64,000 bases of DNA from Bimuria novae-zelandiae CBS 107.79 (GCA_010015655.1 ML976691.1:103849-167848); one strand, 5' to 3'. Positions 19,780-32,759 are shown, counted from the first letter of the stretch. A program made the numbers and translations. The notes: a model not told the origin generated them from the letters alone.

Positions 19780-21427
19780 CACCAGGTGGCGAGCTAATTC
19801 GTGATCGGTGTACGTAAGCAGCACTAGCCATCAACAACAGCCCCTCCATCTACAACAAAACTTCACCCTTACACCAATCACCCAAATCTCGTCCGATTCC
19901 TACGATGAGCAGCTCAATCAACGCGCCGCGAACGCCCGAACGCTCTAAACCTAATATCTAATATACTACGCCTACGAAATCAGCCTACCTACACCGTTGT
20001 AGCCACCGGGCGAATGGCGAGACTATTAACGACGTCAACAAGCTATTTCGAATCTCTAAGGCTATAGGCAAACGTTAGAGGCGTTAATAACGCAAACTAG
20101 GTATAGAGATCGCGCAAAGGCGTACGCGCAAACCTTTAGCTAAGCTTAATAGTAATAAGCTCGGGAGAGCTTTTTAAACGCCTATACAAGTTCTTAAACA
20201 CATGGCAGAGCCTAAGTAGAATCCCTACAGTTAACGCCCGCTTACCTATTAAGCTAAAAAGTATAGCGTTGAGCTCTCTAAGCGTTAGTTATAATATAAC
20301 TTTAGTCAACAACTCGACGCTCACATGTACATAGCGCCCTATAGTAATCCTTTAACAGACGCCAACAAAGCTACGCGCGTACAGTATGGCTAGTAGAATA
20401 AGGATATGCCTATTACAGGTTACTAGGATCAAGTTTTCTTCACTGACGAGGCTTATTTTAACCTACATAAGCGCCTCTAAAAGCCTCGTCAGCTGCGTCG
20501 ACGCGGGCAGCAAAAACGATATAGAAAAGTCACTAATATGCAGCCTCGGAGCGCTCCTAGGGGTTAGGTTTTACACATGTACGCCTGCGTCAACTAGGAC
20601 TTTAAATCAGAGCTCTACTTTTACAACGACGACAAAGAGATGCCTATAGTTATTAAGCCTCCGCCAAAACCTCGCAAAAGGATGTATGAGTCCTCTCAGC
20701 AGTACGAAAAGCGCGTACAAGAATGGGAGGCTCATAAGCCTCCCAAAGTCGACGTAGATCCTTAGGGGAACCATATAACGCAAGCCTACTATACAGAGCA
20801 TATACTGCCTACGTATATTAAGATCCTTAACGACGCGCGCACTCGTAATCCTTATAAATATCCTATTCTATAAGAAGACAATAACCTATTATATAGTATA
20901 AGATCAAAATATAACGTTGCGCGTATATTTAAGATATCTTAAGGAGTGCGGCTCCTTATACACCTAGGGAGGTCACCAGATCTCAATCCTACAGAAGGAT
21001 GCTGGCTCATCCTTAAAGAAAAGGCCAAAAGGCGTCTCCACAAGCCATGTGAAGGTGAGACGCCTTGGGATGGGACTACAAAACACCTCAAGGATATACT
21101 ACGGCAAATATGGGATGAGATCTCTATCAATGAGATCAGGGAGCTTATCGAGGAGATGCCAGATCGCTGCCAAAGGCTCATAGAAACTGGCGGCGAGAAG
21201 ATACGCTCACAACGCTGGTGAATATACTGTAGAGATCCTGAGATCTCAACACCAAATCTGAGCTCTACGCGTCAGATTTAAGCTTTAAAATCAAGTTCAG
21301 CCTCAAATCAAGTCAATATGCGTCAAGAACCTCAGGATCTCGACTTTGTATGGTGATTACTATGGGAGAACAAAATTTGGCGGTTGTGCTTACATAAACC
21401 GATCACGAATTAGCTCGCCACCTGGTG
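19780..21427 (+). mobile_element. Tc1/mariner-type transposon with 41-bp terminal inverted repeats
   Basis: The left end CACCAGGTGGCGAGCTAATT... (19780-19820) is repeated in inverted orientation at 21387-21427, with only two or so mismatches over 41 bp. The element is 1648 bp, a normal size for this class. A decayed transposase gene lies inside on the plus strand. The sequence left of the element ends in TATACCGT, so the true boundary may be a few bases further out at a TA. The first two-thirds are TA-enriched with many stops while the last 300 bp are not, a mosaic pattern of RIP-like mutation. Confidence 0.9.
19905..21221 (+). pseudogene. Tc1/mariner transposase, RIP-damaged
   Basis: The reading begins MSSSINAPRTPERSKP and reaches the stop at 21219-21221 with many TAG/TAA interruptions. 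Recognisable catalytic stretches are FFTDEAYFNLHKR around 20430-20470 (first Asp), EDNN around 20876 (second acidic position, next to a TAA), and HLGRSPDLNPTEGCWLILKE around 20960-21020 (third acidic residue of the D34D/E type). The last 92 codons (20946-21221) are open. Such enzymes cut and paste the element at TA dinucleotides. This copy cannot encode a full protein. Confidence 0.85.
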
Positions 21428-23509
21428 CCGTGTCTCGGCAGTCAGTGCGCAACATCACTCAATGCGCAACCCCGCGTGATAGCGCACCTACTTTGACGCG
21501 CCATAACTCTACTAATATAGATTTAATTAACGCCGCGATAGTAGTAGTCAAATTATAAAAGTAAAAAAAAAATTTATTATATAATAAAATTATAAAATAA
21601 TTTAGCGTTATATATTTTACGTTAATATATAAGTACGAACGTATTACGTAGGCGCGTATAATTATAAATACTACGCGCTATATACTTAGCCTATAATAAG
21701 AAAAGTAGCTCCTATAATATATTAAACGCTTTACTAAACATAGCCTTTCTTTTATACAGTAAATAATATAAAACTTTGCATCATGTATTACTTAAAAAAT
21801 ATAAGTATATTTTAAGTTAATTGCCTTATTAAGCGTAATAGCAACGCCTTAATATTACGCTAAATAATTAAAATTAATAGTAATTACTATAACGCTAATT
21901 TAGAGGCAAAATATAAGCTCTACTTTAAGCTTTTATATAATAAAATCGCGAAGTATAGTATAGAGCCTTATTACTACTATAATATAGTTTAAAAAGGATT
22001 TTTAATAGGCCTCTATATAAGAGTCGCTAAGTAAGGTAATCTATATAGGATAATAGTTATAAGTAGACCTTAATTAGTACATATATATACGCTAATAAAT
22101 TTATTATTAATTTATTATTAATTTATTAATTTAATGCTAGGAGCCTATGATTAAGCTAAAAAAAATTAATCTTTAATATTATAAAGTCTTTATTACCTTA
22201 TCTCCCTCTAGATAGTTAAATAACGAGATAGGCCTTTAATAGCTTTAATAAGTATTTAATTACTATATAAGAGAGAAAGCTAAAAAGACTTAATAAGTAT
22301 ACTAACTTTTAATCTTTAATAGCTATAGGTTTTACGTTACTATAAATTTTATTAATTATTATAACTAAAATAGGATTTTCCTAATTATATTTCCCTTTTA
22401 TTTAACGCATACGTTATAGCCTTTTAATATATATATATTTAAGTCTCTCTTAGCTACCTACTCTAATAAGCTTAACGCCTATTTATATAAGAGCTAATGA
22501 CTATTAATAGCTACTAAAAGAAACTTCTTTATACTCTTCTAAAGGGCCTAAACTATGTTAGTTACGCTATAATTAATTACTAAGACTTTTAAATATATAA
22601 GTATCTTAATACTAGATTTTATACTTATCTTTAAGTAATTTAATAAGGAACTCTCTTTAGAGGTAAAATTATAAAAAGCTCTATATTAGTACTTAACGTA
22701 TTAAATTAGCGTAAAATAAAGTAACTATTATACTTTATTATTAAAAATATTATAAATAAAGAGTCGCGTAAGCTTAGCTAAATAATATACTTAATTTTTA
22801 TATAAAAGTAACTCTTAAAGCGCGAGAATAAGGGCCTTTAAAAGGCCTTAAAGAATAAAAAATTACGTTAAATAAAGGGTAAGACTCTACCCTTAAAGTA
22901 ACTTAAAAAATAGTATAAAGGAGCTATTTTTTTATTACTTACTTAAGTATAAAGAGTGCACGATTTTTTTAGTTAATAAAAGGCTAAAAGAAATTATTGT
23001 AACTTTAAAAAAGTTAGTGATAAAAGATATAAAAAGTTAATAAATAGCTTAAAATTTATTTATTTTAAGAGAGGCGCGTTACGAGGGTAGTAGTTAAAAA
23101 TATATATACTAAAGAGAGAGCTAATTAGGCTACTAAGTAATATTTTTATTAATAGACTTATAAGGCTTAATAATAACTTTAAGAATATCTTAAAATTACT
23201 AAAAAAGGAAGTTAAAGAGCCTTAAAAGCTATTTATAAAATTATAAAGAGGAAGAAATCTACGCTAGCACTTATATACGTTAATATAATAATATTTATAT
23301 TATTAATGCTATTATCGCGTAGTAGCTATCTAGTTAAAACACTAAGTAGATATTTATAATCTAAGTTACTAGTAATTATCTACAGACCTAAGAAACCTCT
23401 CCACCAAAAAATCTCGTAATAATAGCTTTTATGTAGAGCTCTATAGCCTTATATTGTTGACGTTGCGATCATGTTGGGGTGATGTTGCGCACTGACTGCC
23501 GAGACACGG
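21428..23509 (+). mobile_element. heavily RIP-mutated pogo-type element A with 31-bp inverted ends
   Basis: CCGTGTCTCGGCAGTCAGTG... at 21428-21458 is matched in inverted orientation at 23479-23509 over 31 bp without mismatch. The interior is extremely TA-rich with no open frame of useful length. Just inside the left end, ATAACTCTACTAATATAGAT aligns to ATAACTCCACCAATATGGCT, the start-codon region of the neighbouring element B, and the differences are all C-to-T or G-to-A. So A and B are the same or sister families and A is the more decayed copy. Its left end abuts the mariner element directly. Confidence 0.75.
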
Positions 23510-25521
23510 TAATGCGCATGTTCGCGTAATGCGCACCCTAACAGAAATCCTCCCTATTTTCCACACCACATAACTCCACCAATATGGCTCCGATTGACGA
23601 TGCGCTTGCTGAGATAGAATCGCTGTAACCTAATAAAGGATTCTCCTATAAGAAAATAGCTAGCAAGTACGGTGTATGGCGTTTTACTTTAACACGAAGA
23701 TATAAGACTGGAACATAGTCGCGCGTAGAGAAGGCAATTAACTAATAAAAACTTACTTTATAATAAGAGGTAGAGCTTATTAACTATATAAAAGGGATTA
23801 TAGCGCGCTACTTAGTACCTATAAAAACGATAATATAAAATTTTGCGTTAATAATAGCTAAGGAGCTAGTAAGTAAGAGCTAGGTTACGCGCTTTATTAA
23901 CTAATATAGTATTTATTTAATCTCTTAATAGGTAGCTAGTATATATAGTAATTATTACTAAGCTGATTTAAGGGATAAACATAACTTATATTTTAATATT
24001 TTAGGCAATAAACTAAAGAATATAATATTAAGTCTTATTATACGTATAATATAAATAAAAAGGGCTTCCTTATTAGCGTTATTAGCAAATTAAAATAAGT
24101 GTTTAGTAGACGCATATAGAAGAATAAGGAGGTTATAGTATCTCTTTAAGATAGCTCTTACGAATAGATTACCCTTTTAGTATATATATACGCTAATAGA
24201 TTAGCGTTACTACTAAGCCTTATTTATTAAGCTACTAATAATAGTATATAATTAAGTTAAGTTATAAATATTAAAATAAAAAATTATAGTGTATACGTCT
24301 TCTCTTTACCCTTAGACTAGATAAATAATAATATTAGTCTTACCTAGCTTAAGTAGGTATTTAATTGCTATAGTAAGGTAAAAGCTTAATAATCTTACTA
24401 ATTACTTATCTTTAATAGCTATAGATCTTATATTACTATAGATTTTATTAACTACTATAATAAAAATAAGATTCTCGTAGCTCTACTTCCCTCTTATTTA
24501 ACGTATACATTTTAGCTACTTAATATAGTACTTTTTAAGCCTCTCTTATTAGCCTGCTTAGCTAGGCTTATAACGTACCTCTAAAAAAGCTAAGACCTAG
24601 TTTTAATTAAGAAAAATAATTACTTTATTCTTTTTTAAAAGGCCTAAATAAGCTTCTTTAAGAAGGGGATAATACTTAAGTCTTTTAAAGCTACTAGTAT
24701 ATTACCTTTTAACCTAGAGGTTATACTTAAAAGATTTACCTAAACCACCTAAGATAAGTAGAAATTACGAGAGAGCTTTACTTTAGTACTTAGTAAATTT
24801 AACTAGCGTAGAAACTTCGCTACTTACTTTACTATATTTTAGTTGAAAATAAGCTACTTTACTATAAGATTAATAGGCTTAAAGAGGCTCTATTAGCTAA
24901 GAAAAAGTATAAGAAAAAGGGTAAGCCTCTTAATCTTTAGTAATATTAAGAGTACTATAGGGATATAGTTTTATAGTTACTAAGGAAGGTTAGGGAGACT
25001 TATATACGTTAGTTTATAAAAGAGTATAAGGATAAGTAGTAGTAGCTTTAAAAAGTAAAAATAGTAAAGCTAAAGAAGGTAGCTAAGTTATACAAGGAAA
25101 GATCTAGCAGGAAAAGCGTGCTACGCGAGAGGCAGCTAAGAAGGCGAAGAAGGAGAAGGCTAAAAAGGCAGCTTAGCGCGGTGCCCAGAAGTCTGTCCGC
25201 GACGCAGAAAAAGCTCTATAATTATTCCAAAAGGATAAGAGAAAGGCCTCTCAGCCACCCCTACAGAGCATAAATCGTTAGAAACGTGTTGTTAATACTA
25301 CAGATATTAGGGAGACCTTAGAGGGCGCATTTGCTGCCCTAACTAAATCTAGACGCAGCCGCCGCAATATTATACTTTTAGATAGATTTAAATAGTGTAA
25401 ATTAATTATAAGGACTAATATAATACTCTGCTATAGACTCTTATAATAATAGCAACTATATGTGGCTCTATAGCCTTGTTTATTATAGAGCTGCTATGGT
25501 ATTAGGGTACGCATTACGCGC
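23510..25521 (+). mobile_element. pogo-type element B, RIP-mutated, less decayed at its ends
   Basis: A transposase-like reading starts at the ATG at 23584 (MAPIDDALAEIESL, then a stop, then GFSYKKIASKYGVWRFTLTR), a psq-type helix-turn-helix. Its C-terminal tail near 25100-25390 is basic ([12 protein letters not shown] after frame adjustment), as in Fot1-like enzymes. The sequence near the left end (CGCGTAATGCGCACCCTAA at about 23533-23551) recurs inverted at 25502-25520 with one transition, marking the terminal repeats. The right end runs straight into element C. The middle is TA-rich and stop-filled. Boundaries are approximate. Confidence 0.65.
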
Positions 25522-27158
25522 ACGGACACGTTATAGTGTCTTCTGCACGACGCTCCGAGACCGCCTTACAAGTATATAACTAAAAGTATTTGCCTACACC
25601 TACTAACGCAAGCTGCAGCCTCTTAAGGAGTAGTCTTTTATTTGGTAAATTCTTAACTTTAATTATTATGGATTTCCGCCTTATATTATTAACATATAAC
25701 GTATAGTAAATATTTTATTTACTAATTATAATTAAGATTCTTTATTACTATTATTAGTAAAAACTAGGCGTCGCGCTTTATTAGTAAATAGTTAAAGCTT
25801 TAAATAAAGTAAAATAATTTTTTTAACGCGCAAAATACAAAATTCTTATTAAAATTAGTATATAATTTAAGTTTATATAAGATACGCGCGTTGCGTATAG
25901 CATATTTAATTAGAATATATATAACTTTAATAAGACTAGATTTATAACAGGGGTTACTACTACGTTAAAAGTTATTACTAGCTCTAATACGATTAATTGA
26001 GTAACTATTATTTAGCTAGGTAATTACTAATAAGTAATAATAATTAAGTATATTAATACGTCTAACTAGTATTTACTATTATTTATAATTCTGTCAAGCA
26101 AGCTTTACTAAGCTAGCTAGTATAAAATTTTGTTACTAAACTAGGCTATTACTATTAGTAATAATAAATAAATAATAAATAAGCTTAGCCTTAAGTAAGT
26201 ACATTAATAGATATATAAAGTCGCGTATAGCAGGAGCGTACAGACTACTTATTCTTAATAAGTATAGCAGCCACGCTACGTCAGAGTTTAATCAGTTCTG
26301 TACAGAGAATAATATTATTACTCTCTGTATGCCAGCCTATACGTTACACCTTCTATAGCCACTTGATGTTGGCTGCTTCTCTCCTCTCAAGATAGCTTAT
26401 AGACATGAAGTTGGAGAGCTTGCACGCCAAGGTGTCTTTTATATAGATAAGCAGGAGTTCCTGTGTATCTATCCACGTATACGTTAGTTAGTACTGTTAG
26501 AGAGCAATATCTACGCTGGCTTTAGAGCGATAGGACTTATGCTATATTGTCTAGATCGCGTCCTATCCTGTCTAACCGTTGTCAGAACGCCGTCTCTACT
26601 AGGGACAGTAGCTAATCTAGGAGCAACCTAGATAGCTAAGTCGCTACGTATAACTAATTAGCTTTAGTAGCAGGCTTAACTTATATAAGACCTCCTTTAT
26701 TACTAGTTATAAAGCCTTATAAGTTAAGTAATTACGTAGCTTGTTAAAGGCTATTAGCTTATTATAAACTTAGTAATAATTTTAACTAAAAAGAACTTAA
26801 AGCTACGCGCTACTAATTATTACTAGTAATATAAATATTAAGAATAGTAATAGTATATAGCTTACAAAGGAGTTCTATAGGCTTAGGAAGGTCGTGCGCT
26901 TATTATAAAGGCTAAAAGGAGTGTTTAGGAGGGTAACTAAGCGGAGGCTACTTATGCGCGTATATAAGCTCCGCTAATATATAGTAAATACTATAAATAA
27001 AACTATAATAGGCGTTAATATAGAGCTATTTAATCTATTTTAGTTTAAAATCTTATTAAATTTAATTATGTAGATATAAAGATATTATACGGGAAGCTTT
27101 ACGTGTTTTAGTGGAATAGATAGGATGGTGGTGTTAACAGGATAGTGGTGGAACACGT
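25522..27158 (+). mobile_element. pogo/Fot1-type element C, 5'-truncated and RIP-mutated; sibling of the left-edge element
   Basis: The decayed translation follows the transposase at 1-542: TTLRDRL (about 25537), RKLQPLKE, GFPPYII (about 25670), then NFNKTRFITGV (about 25920) against NFDETGFLMGV. Further on is a well-preserved DDE_1 C-terminal part (SEFNQFCTENNIITLCMPAY, then PLDVGCFSPLK, about 26285-26390). The right end GTGGTGGAACACGT at 27145-27158, followed by TA, is the inverse of the terminus at 624. The 5' end and left terminal repeat are missing next to element B, so B probably inserted into or replaced them. Confidence 0.8.
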
Positions 27159-27160
27159 TA

Positions 27161-28107
27161 ATCTTCTAGCTACTTTGCTAATATACTTTAGATGTATCTC
27201 TACCTACTAGTAGTCTTAATAATAAAAATTACGATATTATAGTTGTGCTTTCCGCTATTATATTAGTACCACTAGAAGCTCCAACAGCAAGACACCCTTA
27301 TTCTACTATAAGTAACTGCATTTAGTGTCGCTTCGGGAGTCCTAAAGCATAGCTAGTTACACTACATTATAGCATATAAGAGTTTTAGGTTGTGCAGTCC
27401 TCGTTAATATACGCTCCAAATTTATCTGTTAAGCAGTGTAGGCTTTTGCGTTTCGGTAAGAGAACTTTGGATGCTTACGTAGTAGCGTATCATACACTTA
27501 GCGGCCTGCATTGTACACCATGCTATGCGCAGCTTAAGGTGTAGCGTATGCTCTAGAAGCTTCCCTCTAAAATTATAAGCATTTAGTGGCCATGTTGCTC
27601 TTGTAAGATTTACGAATCTTCGACGTGGCGAAGAATTATTATGTATATATACATGTACACCCCGTATCCTTGAACGGAGTAGTAGCGTGGATTTCAAAGC
27701 AGGCCCGTGCACAGAAGTAGCGCGCTCTTTCTAGAATAAAGAACTTACGTATACATTGTTTTATTACTGTCGCCAAGGTATCTTTTTCTTCTCTGTACAA
27801 TTTAATTCGGCAAAAGACCGCCTTACCACTTCTGGGCGTAATAATTCCCCATCTACCACTGTTTCCAATACACTACCACCAATGTGGCAGTGCGGCGAAA
27901 ACGGACTGAGATACCACTGTTTCTGACCCATACTCACGCCAATCCGATTGCGTCCTAGTCTAACGTTAGGCCATGAGGACTATGACTAATCTTTCCGATG
28001 CTGTAAGCAGAACTTCGCTGACTCCCCATCAAGAAATAAATCTAGGTGAAGTCCTTGTTTCTATCCAACCTGTGGGCTAAGTCACAGGACGAAAAACCTA
28101 CTAAAAC
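27161..28107. other. intergenic region right of the transposon nest
   Basis: Composition returns gradually from TA-rich to normal. A 96-codon minus frame at 27422-27712 has no recognisable domain. The last 150 bp should hold the promoter of the transcription-factor-like gene. No terminal repeats were seen. Confidence 0.4.
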
Positions 28108-29665
28108 ATGTTCGAATTTGTAACGGTCAACAACCCACACGAAACACGCGATCAGAAGCAGCAAAAGCGCATACGACAACACGCCATTCGCAATGGAATA
28201 CAAAACAAACGTAGAGAAGACGCCAAGAGAAACGAGAACTTCGTCGCTGTTGGTATCGATAGCTGGACCGGAAAATTGAGAAGTGTACAGCCGAGGGATG
28301 GAATAGCGATCGCAAAACCTGTGTCGGGCGGATTATTGGATCCGTTCGATTCTTTGCCAGGCGATGGTGAACGTCTGCGCGCACTGATGACACATAGTGA
28401 GTACTGCTTTACATGATATGGTATGACTCCGCTAAGGCACGCTAGAAAGTGCACGTTCTGCCGGGGAACCCGTGTTTTGTGTTGAGGAAGCCGGAAAAAT
28501 CTTTTTCGACGGCATGGACGATGTGTTTCGAGGCGCCTTGTCGGACCCGGCTTTGTTTCATGCACTCTCTCTCGCTCTGGCGTTTGCCGCCAACGCAAAC
28601 ATACCGAATGTGGAGTGCTTGACGCAGCGTGGGGCGACTCTGTACAATTTAAGGCAACGCATGTCCAATCCGCTTTTGGTCCCTTCAGTGTCGACATTGA
28701 CAGCGATGTTGTTGATTATAGGCTATGAGGTAACGTATTCTCAGCGTTTCGCACATCTAGGTTACTAATTCGTGTTTTAGTATCGTGTAGATGGCTCCAA
28801 CGCAAGTAGTATAGCGACGCACATAGGAGCCGTTAAACGCGTTCTAGAACTGACGGAAGCTTCCAACGTTAAAGTCTCGGATGCCATCAGACGAGCCCTC
28901 TTCTGGCAAGATCTTTACTCTTGTCTCTTCGTCGGTACTACGCGTTTATTCTCGCATCGCGACTATGAACAGTTCAACTTCGAGAGACTCCCCTCTTCAA
29001 CACCAGGATACATCATACCACCTGGGTTTGAGAGGATTATGGATGGCTTCCCCGACGCATATCTAGAAGTCGTTCTGGAACTTAACGCGCTCTGCACTCT
29101 GGTCGATTTGCGCTGCACTCCTGGCGGCCTTCCGATAATAGAATATCCCATCGATAACTTTCAGTATTGTATAGAATCTCGATTAGTTGATTTGCTTAGC
29201 CAAAATAAGGCCTCGGGCGCAGAAGACTTCATTTTGCAGGCATGCATCTTTGCCTGCTTCCTTGTCACATATAAGCTTTCAACTGGAATCTGGGAGGGGT
29301 GCTTTATCCCCGAGTATTGCGCTGCACAGATCATGAGCCTGCTGGATAAAGCGAAAGGGGATATAAGATTGGAAAAGGGCGGCTTCAAAAAGGTCTTGTT
29401 GTGGTTATTATTCGTGAGTGGCGCGCTGGCCAAGCGGAGTCGCGTTCGATTGCGTGCGGTAAAGATGATTCGAGATGGTTGCCGCGACCTTCTGGATGGA
29501 ATGCACGATGATTGGGATTCTCTGAGTGGGATCTGCAGGACGTTCATTTGGTCGAGTCACTCAATGGAACGAAAATCGTGGCGGTTCTGGCAGGAAGTAC
29601 ACTCGCCCTGGCAAGGAATTGGTCGGTTAGTGGAGGAACAGCCGATTGCCATGCATGCAGCGTAA
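28108..29665 (+). CDS. fungal-specific transcription-factor-domain protein (Fungal_trans_2-like)
   Basis: Exons 28108-28396, 28446-28729 and 28781-29665 give 485 aa. The introns are 49 and 51 bp; the second has a TTACTAATT branch-like site. The N-terminus MFEFVTVNNP followed by a basic Arg/Lys/Gln-rich stretch (residues about 13-45) is a common start for this class, which lacks a Zn2Cys6 cluster. The helical domain runs from about residue 85 to the end (ALFHALSLALAFAANANIPN, RVLELTEASNV, ALFWQDLYSCLFVG, LPSSTPGYIIPPGFERIMD). Such proteins are taken to be nuclear regulators, but without a DNA-binding finger that role is inference. Phase and reading frame are consistent across all joins. Confidence 0.82.
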
Positions 29666-29868
29666 GATGTTTGGAAATCTCTACAATTGCTGGCATAGAA
29701 TCCTACGGAAATGTCAAATTGTGGGGAAATCGAACGAAGGGCGTGGGTCAAAAAGGGCGGGAAATTTATCCCTTTTCCCTTCCAGATGATTAGTAATACT
29801 CCCATCATTCTTCCCATGAATCTCAACTTCAATTTCGCCTTCAACTTCTACTTACATCAAAGCTGCGC

Positions 29869-30589
29869 ATGATGGCGATACTAGTACAGGAAGCATCGGA
29901 TGCAGACATCCTACGTGCGTGCGAAATGGAGACCGCAGCATATGGCCCCGGTAATATGTCTGTATTCTTTCCAGGCCCCTTCCCACCAACTAGGTGGACT
30001 GGAAGAGCCACCCATATCATAGAAATGCGCAAGAACGACCCCACCGCACGACTTCTGAAAGCCGTCGACGAAGAAACGGGCGAACAAATCGCATTTGCAA
30101 AATGGCACATCTACGAGACACCCGAAGCAGTAGCGTCAGCGCCAACTCGACCTGTACCAGCGGGACCCGGAGTCAATGAAGAAGCATGCAAAGCGTTTTT
30201 TGGCGGTCTCATTCAACGCAAAAAGGCAATCATGGGAACTAAGCCCCACCTATGTATGTATAATCTCGGACTGTCTGTAGTCGCAGCTGACAAGTGCAGA
30301 TCTGCATATGCTGCATACGGATCCGAAGTATCAAAGGCGTGGCGCTGCCAGTGCGCTTTTAAGTTGGGGAACCAAAAGGGGTGATGAATTAGGTCTGCCA
30401 GCTTATCTTGAATCGAGCTCTCAGGCACATGTCCTCTATGGCAGACATGGATTTCAGGACGTGGAAGTATTAGAAGTGAATCTACAACAATTTGGCGGCG
30501 GCGAGAAAACGCACAGCGCGCCTTTGATGGTGCGCAAGCCTCAGGGCGATCGAGCTGATCGTGACTGTGAGAACAGTTCTGGAATATGA
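29869..30589 (+). CDS. GNAT-family N-acetyltransferase
   Basis: Exons 29869-30253 and 30300-30589 around a 46-bp intron (GTATGT...GTGCAG) give 224 aa. Motif A of the acetyl-CoA-binding fold is HTDPKYQRRGAASALLSWG (about residues 133-151), with the Q-x-x-G-x-G/A pyrophosphate loop as QRRGAA. Motif B is seen as HVLYGRHGFQDV. This is the typical layout of fungal GNAT proteins that acetylate small amines or protein N-termini; the substrate is unknown. The frame starts MMAIL, and either Met could be used. The gene lies 203 bp downstream of the regulator on the same strand, but no functional link is shown. Confidence 0.88.
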
Positions 30590-31710
30590 TGATCGGATAT
30601 ACTGTCAACAACGAGGCTGCTTTGCGAGAGCTAGGGTCAGATCCTTGCTTAAGATGAAATTATGACATCCTATCGTGTAGCGTGGTAGAAGATGATTCAA
30701 TGAAAGAGGTGATCTATTTAGCATGCCACTAGGAGCGAAACTCCATGTTGTCCTTGAACTACGTACCTGCCTGGCATGATGCCTTGCCCCTCCCTTCATG
30801 CCTCTAGGTAGGTACGTCGCCAAAGCGCACAGCATTGTAGAACAAAACCAAAAGGCTGTGTTATTCAACAGTTGACGGACTGCGAAAGAATTAAGAAATG
30901 TCCATAATATGTTAGACTGCTTGGGAAGCGACTTTTGAGAAAATGGTGGTGTTGTTGATTACATAACTAGCGCCGGCTGTCCTGACTCCACTTGTGCTAT
31001 TGGGGGGGCGAGTTTCATGATTCTCCGATGTCATCTCCACTGCCGTACTACTTCACGCTCAGCCACGCTCCTCACGTCTTGGTAGACGCTTTATACCAGT
31101 GAATAGGAAGGCATTGATAGTTTCTGCGTGCGCCAAACGAATTCTGACCGCCTGCAACTCTACACAGGCTTGATGCGTCGAATAGCAGGATTTATCACGG
31201 TGCTCTTCCAATCACATTCATACTGCGTAGACGAAAGAAGTACCGCTTCTGAGAAGGTATAATGCATTTCCATTTCCAAGTCTGTCTTCAGCCTTACCTA
31301 CAACCGGCGTTTCTTCCACATTAATTTCCGTACGACCACAAGCTGCACCTCATCCTGAGGAGAACAAGGTCTTCCGAAGATGCGCCAAGTCTGGCTAGGT
31401 CACATCTTCCCCATCTTCGGAGGGCAGAAGTGAAGGAACCATGTGCTCCGTGATAGGACGCCTACGTGCTAGAAGCCGCGCTTGGTGACAATGAGGATTC
31501 CTATGGCAGACCGTGGCTGGTGCCTTACCGGACTCCACACTGCACGCGTACGAGATGCTTACCCAGATTCGGACTTTGAATCGCACGCTAATTCACCCAA
31601 TTTGGTGCCTTTCGCGCGACATGCGATGCCGCTGCTGTTCATACATAACGGATGTTCAGTCCTCCGACACCACAAGCCGATAACCTAAGCTTACGTTTGC
31701 CATCTACCTC
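30590..31710. other. intergenic region, no gene seen
   Basis: This is 1.1 kb between GNAT and RTA1-type genes. Small frames occur on both strands (30605-30868 minus, 31482-31688 plus) without recognisable domains. An eight-base G run lies at about 31004-31011. No transposon ends were recognised. Confidence 0.4.
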
Positions 31711-32759
31711 ATGATGAATGCCTCAAATATCCTAAACCTCGTCGTTCGTGAAGCGTCCAAGAACAAGACCACCGCCAAACCTTTTCGATGCACGGTCGAT
31801 ACTTGTCCTCTCGAATACGCGATCATCAATTACCAACCAAATTTTGCCTGCAATACAATCTACGGTGTCTGCTTCGTCATATTATTTTTTGCTCAGCTCT
31901 TTTTCGGCATCCGCAAGAAGACATGGACTTATATGAGTGCTGTCTGCCTGGGGATATTTGGCGAAATAGTCGGTTATATTGGCCGGTTGATGCTTCACAA
32001 GAATCCTTTTGACATGAACAACTTCCTCGTGTGAGTGGTCAAGGGATGAAATACAGCCTGGAATCTTTTGTGCTAACGCTGTCCAGATACTTAGTGCCTT
32101 TGACTATCGCCCCTGCACTCCTCACTGGTGGCATCTATGTCTGCCTGAGCCGCGTAATCGTAGTTGTCGGCGCCGATTATTCCCGTATAAAGCCCAAGAT
32201 GTATACATACATCTTCGTCGGCTGCGACCTGTTATCTCTCATCCTCCAGTCAATTGGTGGCGCTATTGCCTCAATGGGGGGTAAGAAGGAGGCCACAGAC
32301 CTGGGTGTCCACATCATGATCGCTGGTCTGATTTCTCAGATCGTCTCCATGATCATCTTCTTCGTTCTCTGGGGAGACTTCGTCTTAAGAGTGCGTAAGG
32401 CGAAGGCTGCTGGAAACTTGGATGCGCGGGCTCCGCTTTACGACACCCTCCGAGCCATCAACTTCTTCCACTTGTTTCAATGGTCGCTCTTCCTTGCAAC
32501 ATTATTGATCTTCATCCGAAGTGTGTACCGTGTTGCCGAACTATGGAACGGTTTCAGCAGTCACCTTGCCAACGATGAGGTCACGTTTATGATCTTCGAA
32601 GGACCTATGATCATCGCCGCTGTCACCCTGATGACCGTGTTCCATCCAGGACGGGTCTTCGACGACCTCTGGATTGCTGCAGGCAAAGGCTACCGCTTTA
32701 TGAGGCAGGGTGACACTGGCTCTACTGACAAGGTTGAGGTCATCCAAAGGAATTGGTGA
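31711..32759 (+). CDS. RTA1-domain membrane protein (lipid-translocating exporter family)
   Basis: Exons 31711-32030 and 32087-32759 give 330 aa. The intron is 56 bp (GTGAGT...TGTCCAG) with a GCTAACG branch site. Seven hydrophobic segments are present, with family-typical stretches FGEIVGYIGR (residues about 92-101), LLTGGIYVCLSRVI after the junction, IFVGCDLLSLILQSIGG and FEGPMIIAAVTLMTVFHPG near the end. The short charged C-terminal tail (TGSTDKVEVIQRNW) would be cytosolic. The family includes yeast Rsb1, Rta1 and Rtm1, linked to phytosphingosine release and resistance to sterol-type inhibitors at the plasma membrane. The substrate of this member is not known. Confidence 0.92.

Noticed and set aside
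22000..27000. runs of short alternating repeats in the TA-rich block that could suggest a CRISPR-like or centromeric array
   Set aside because: No regular spacer structure; the pattern is explained by RIP-mutated transposons whose terminal repeats and transposase motifs are visible.
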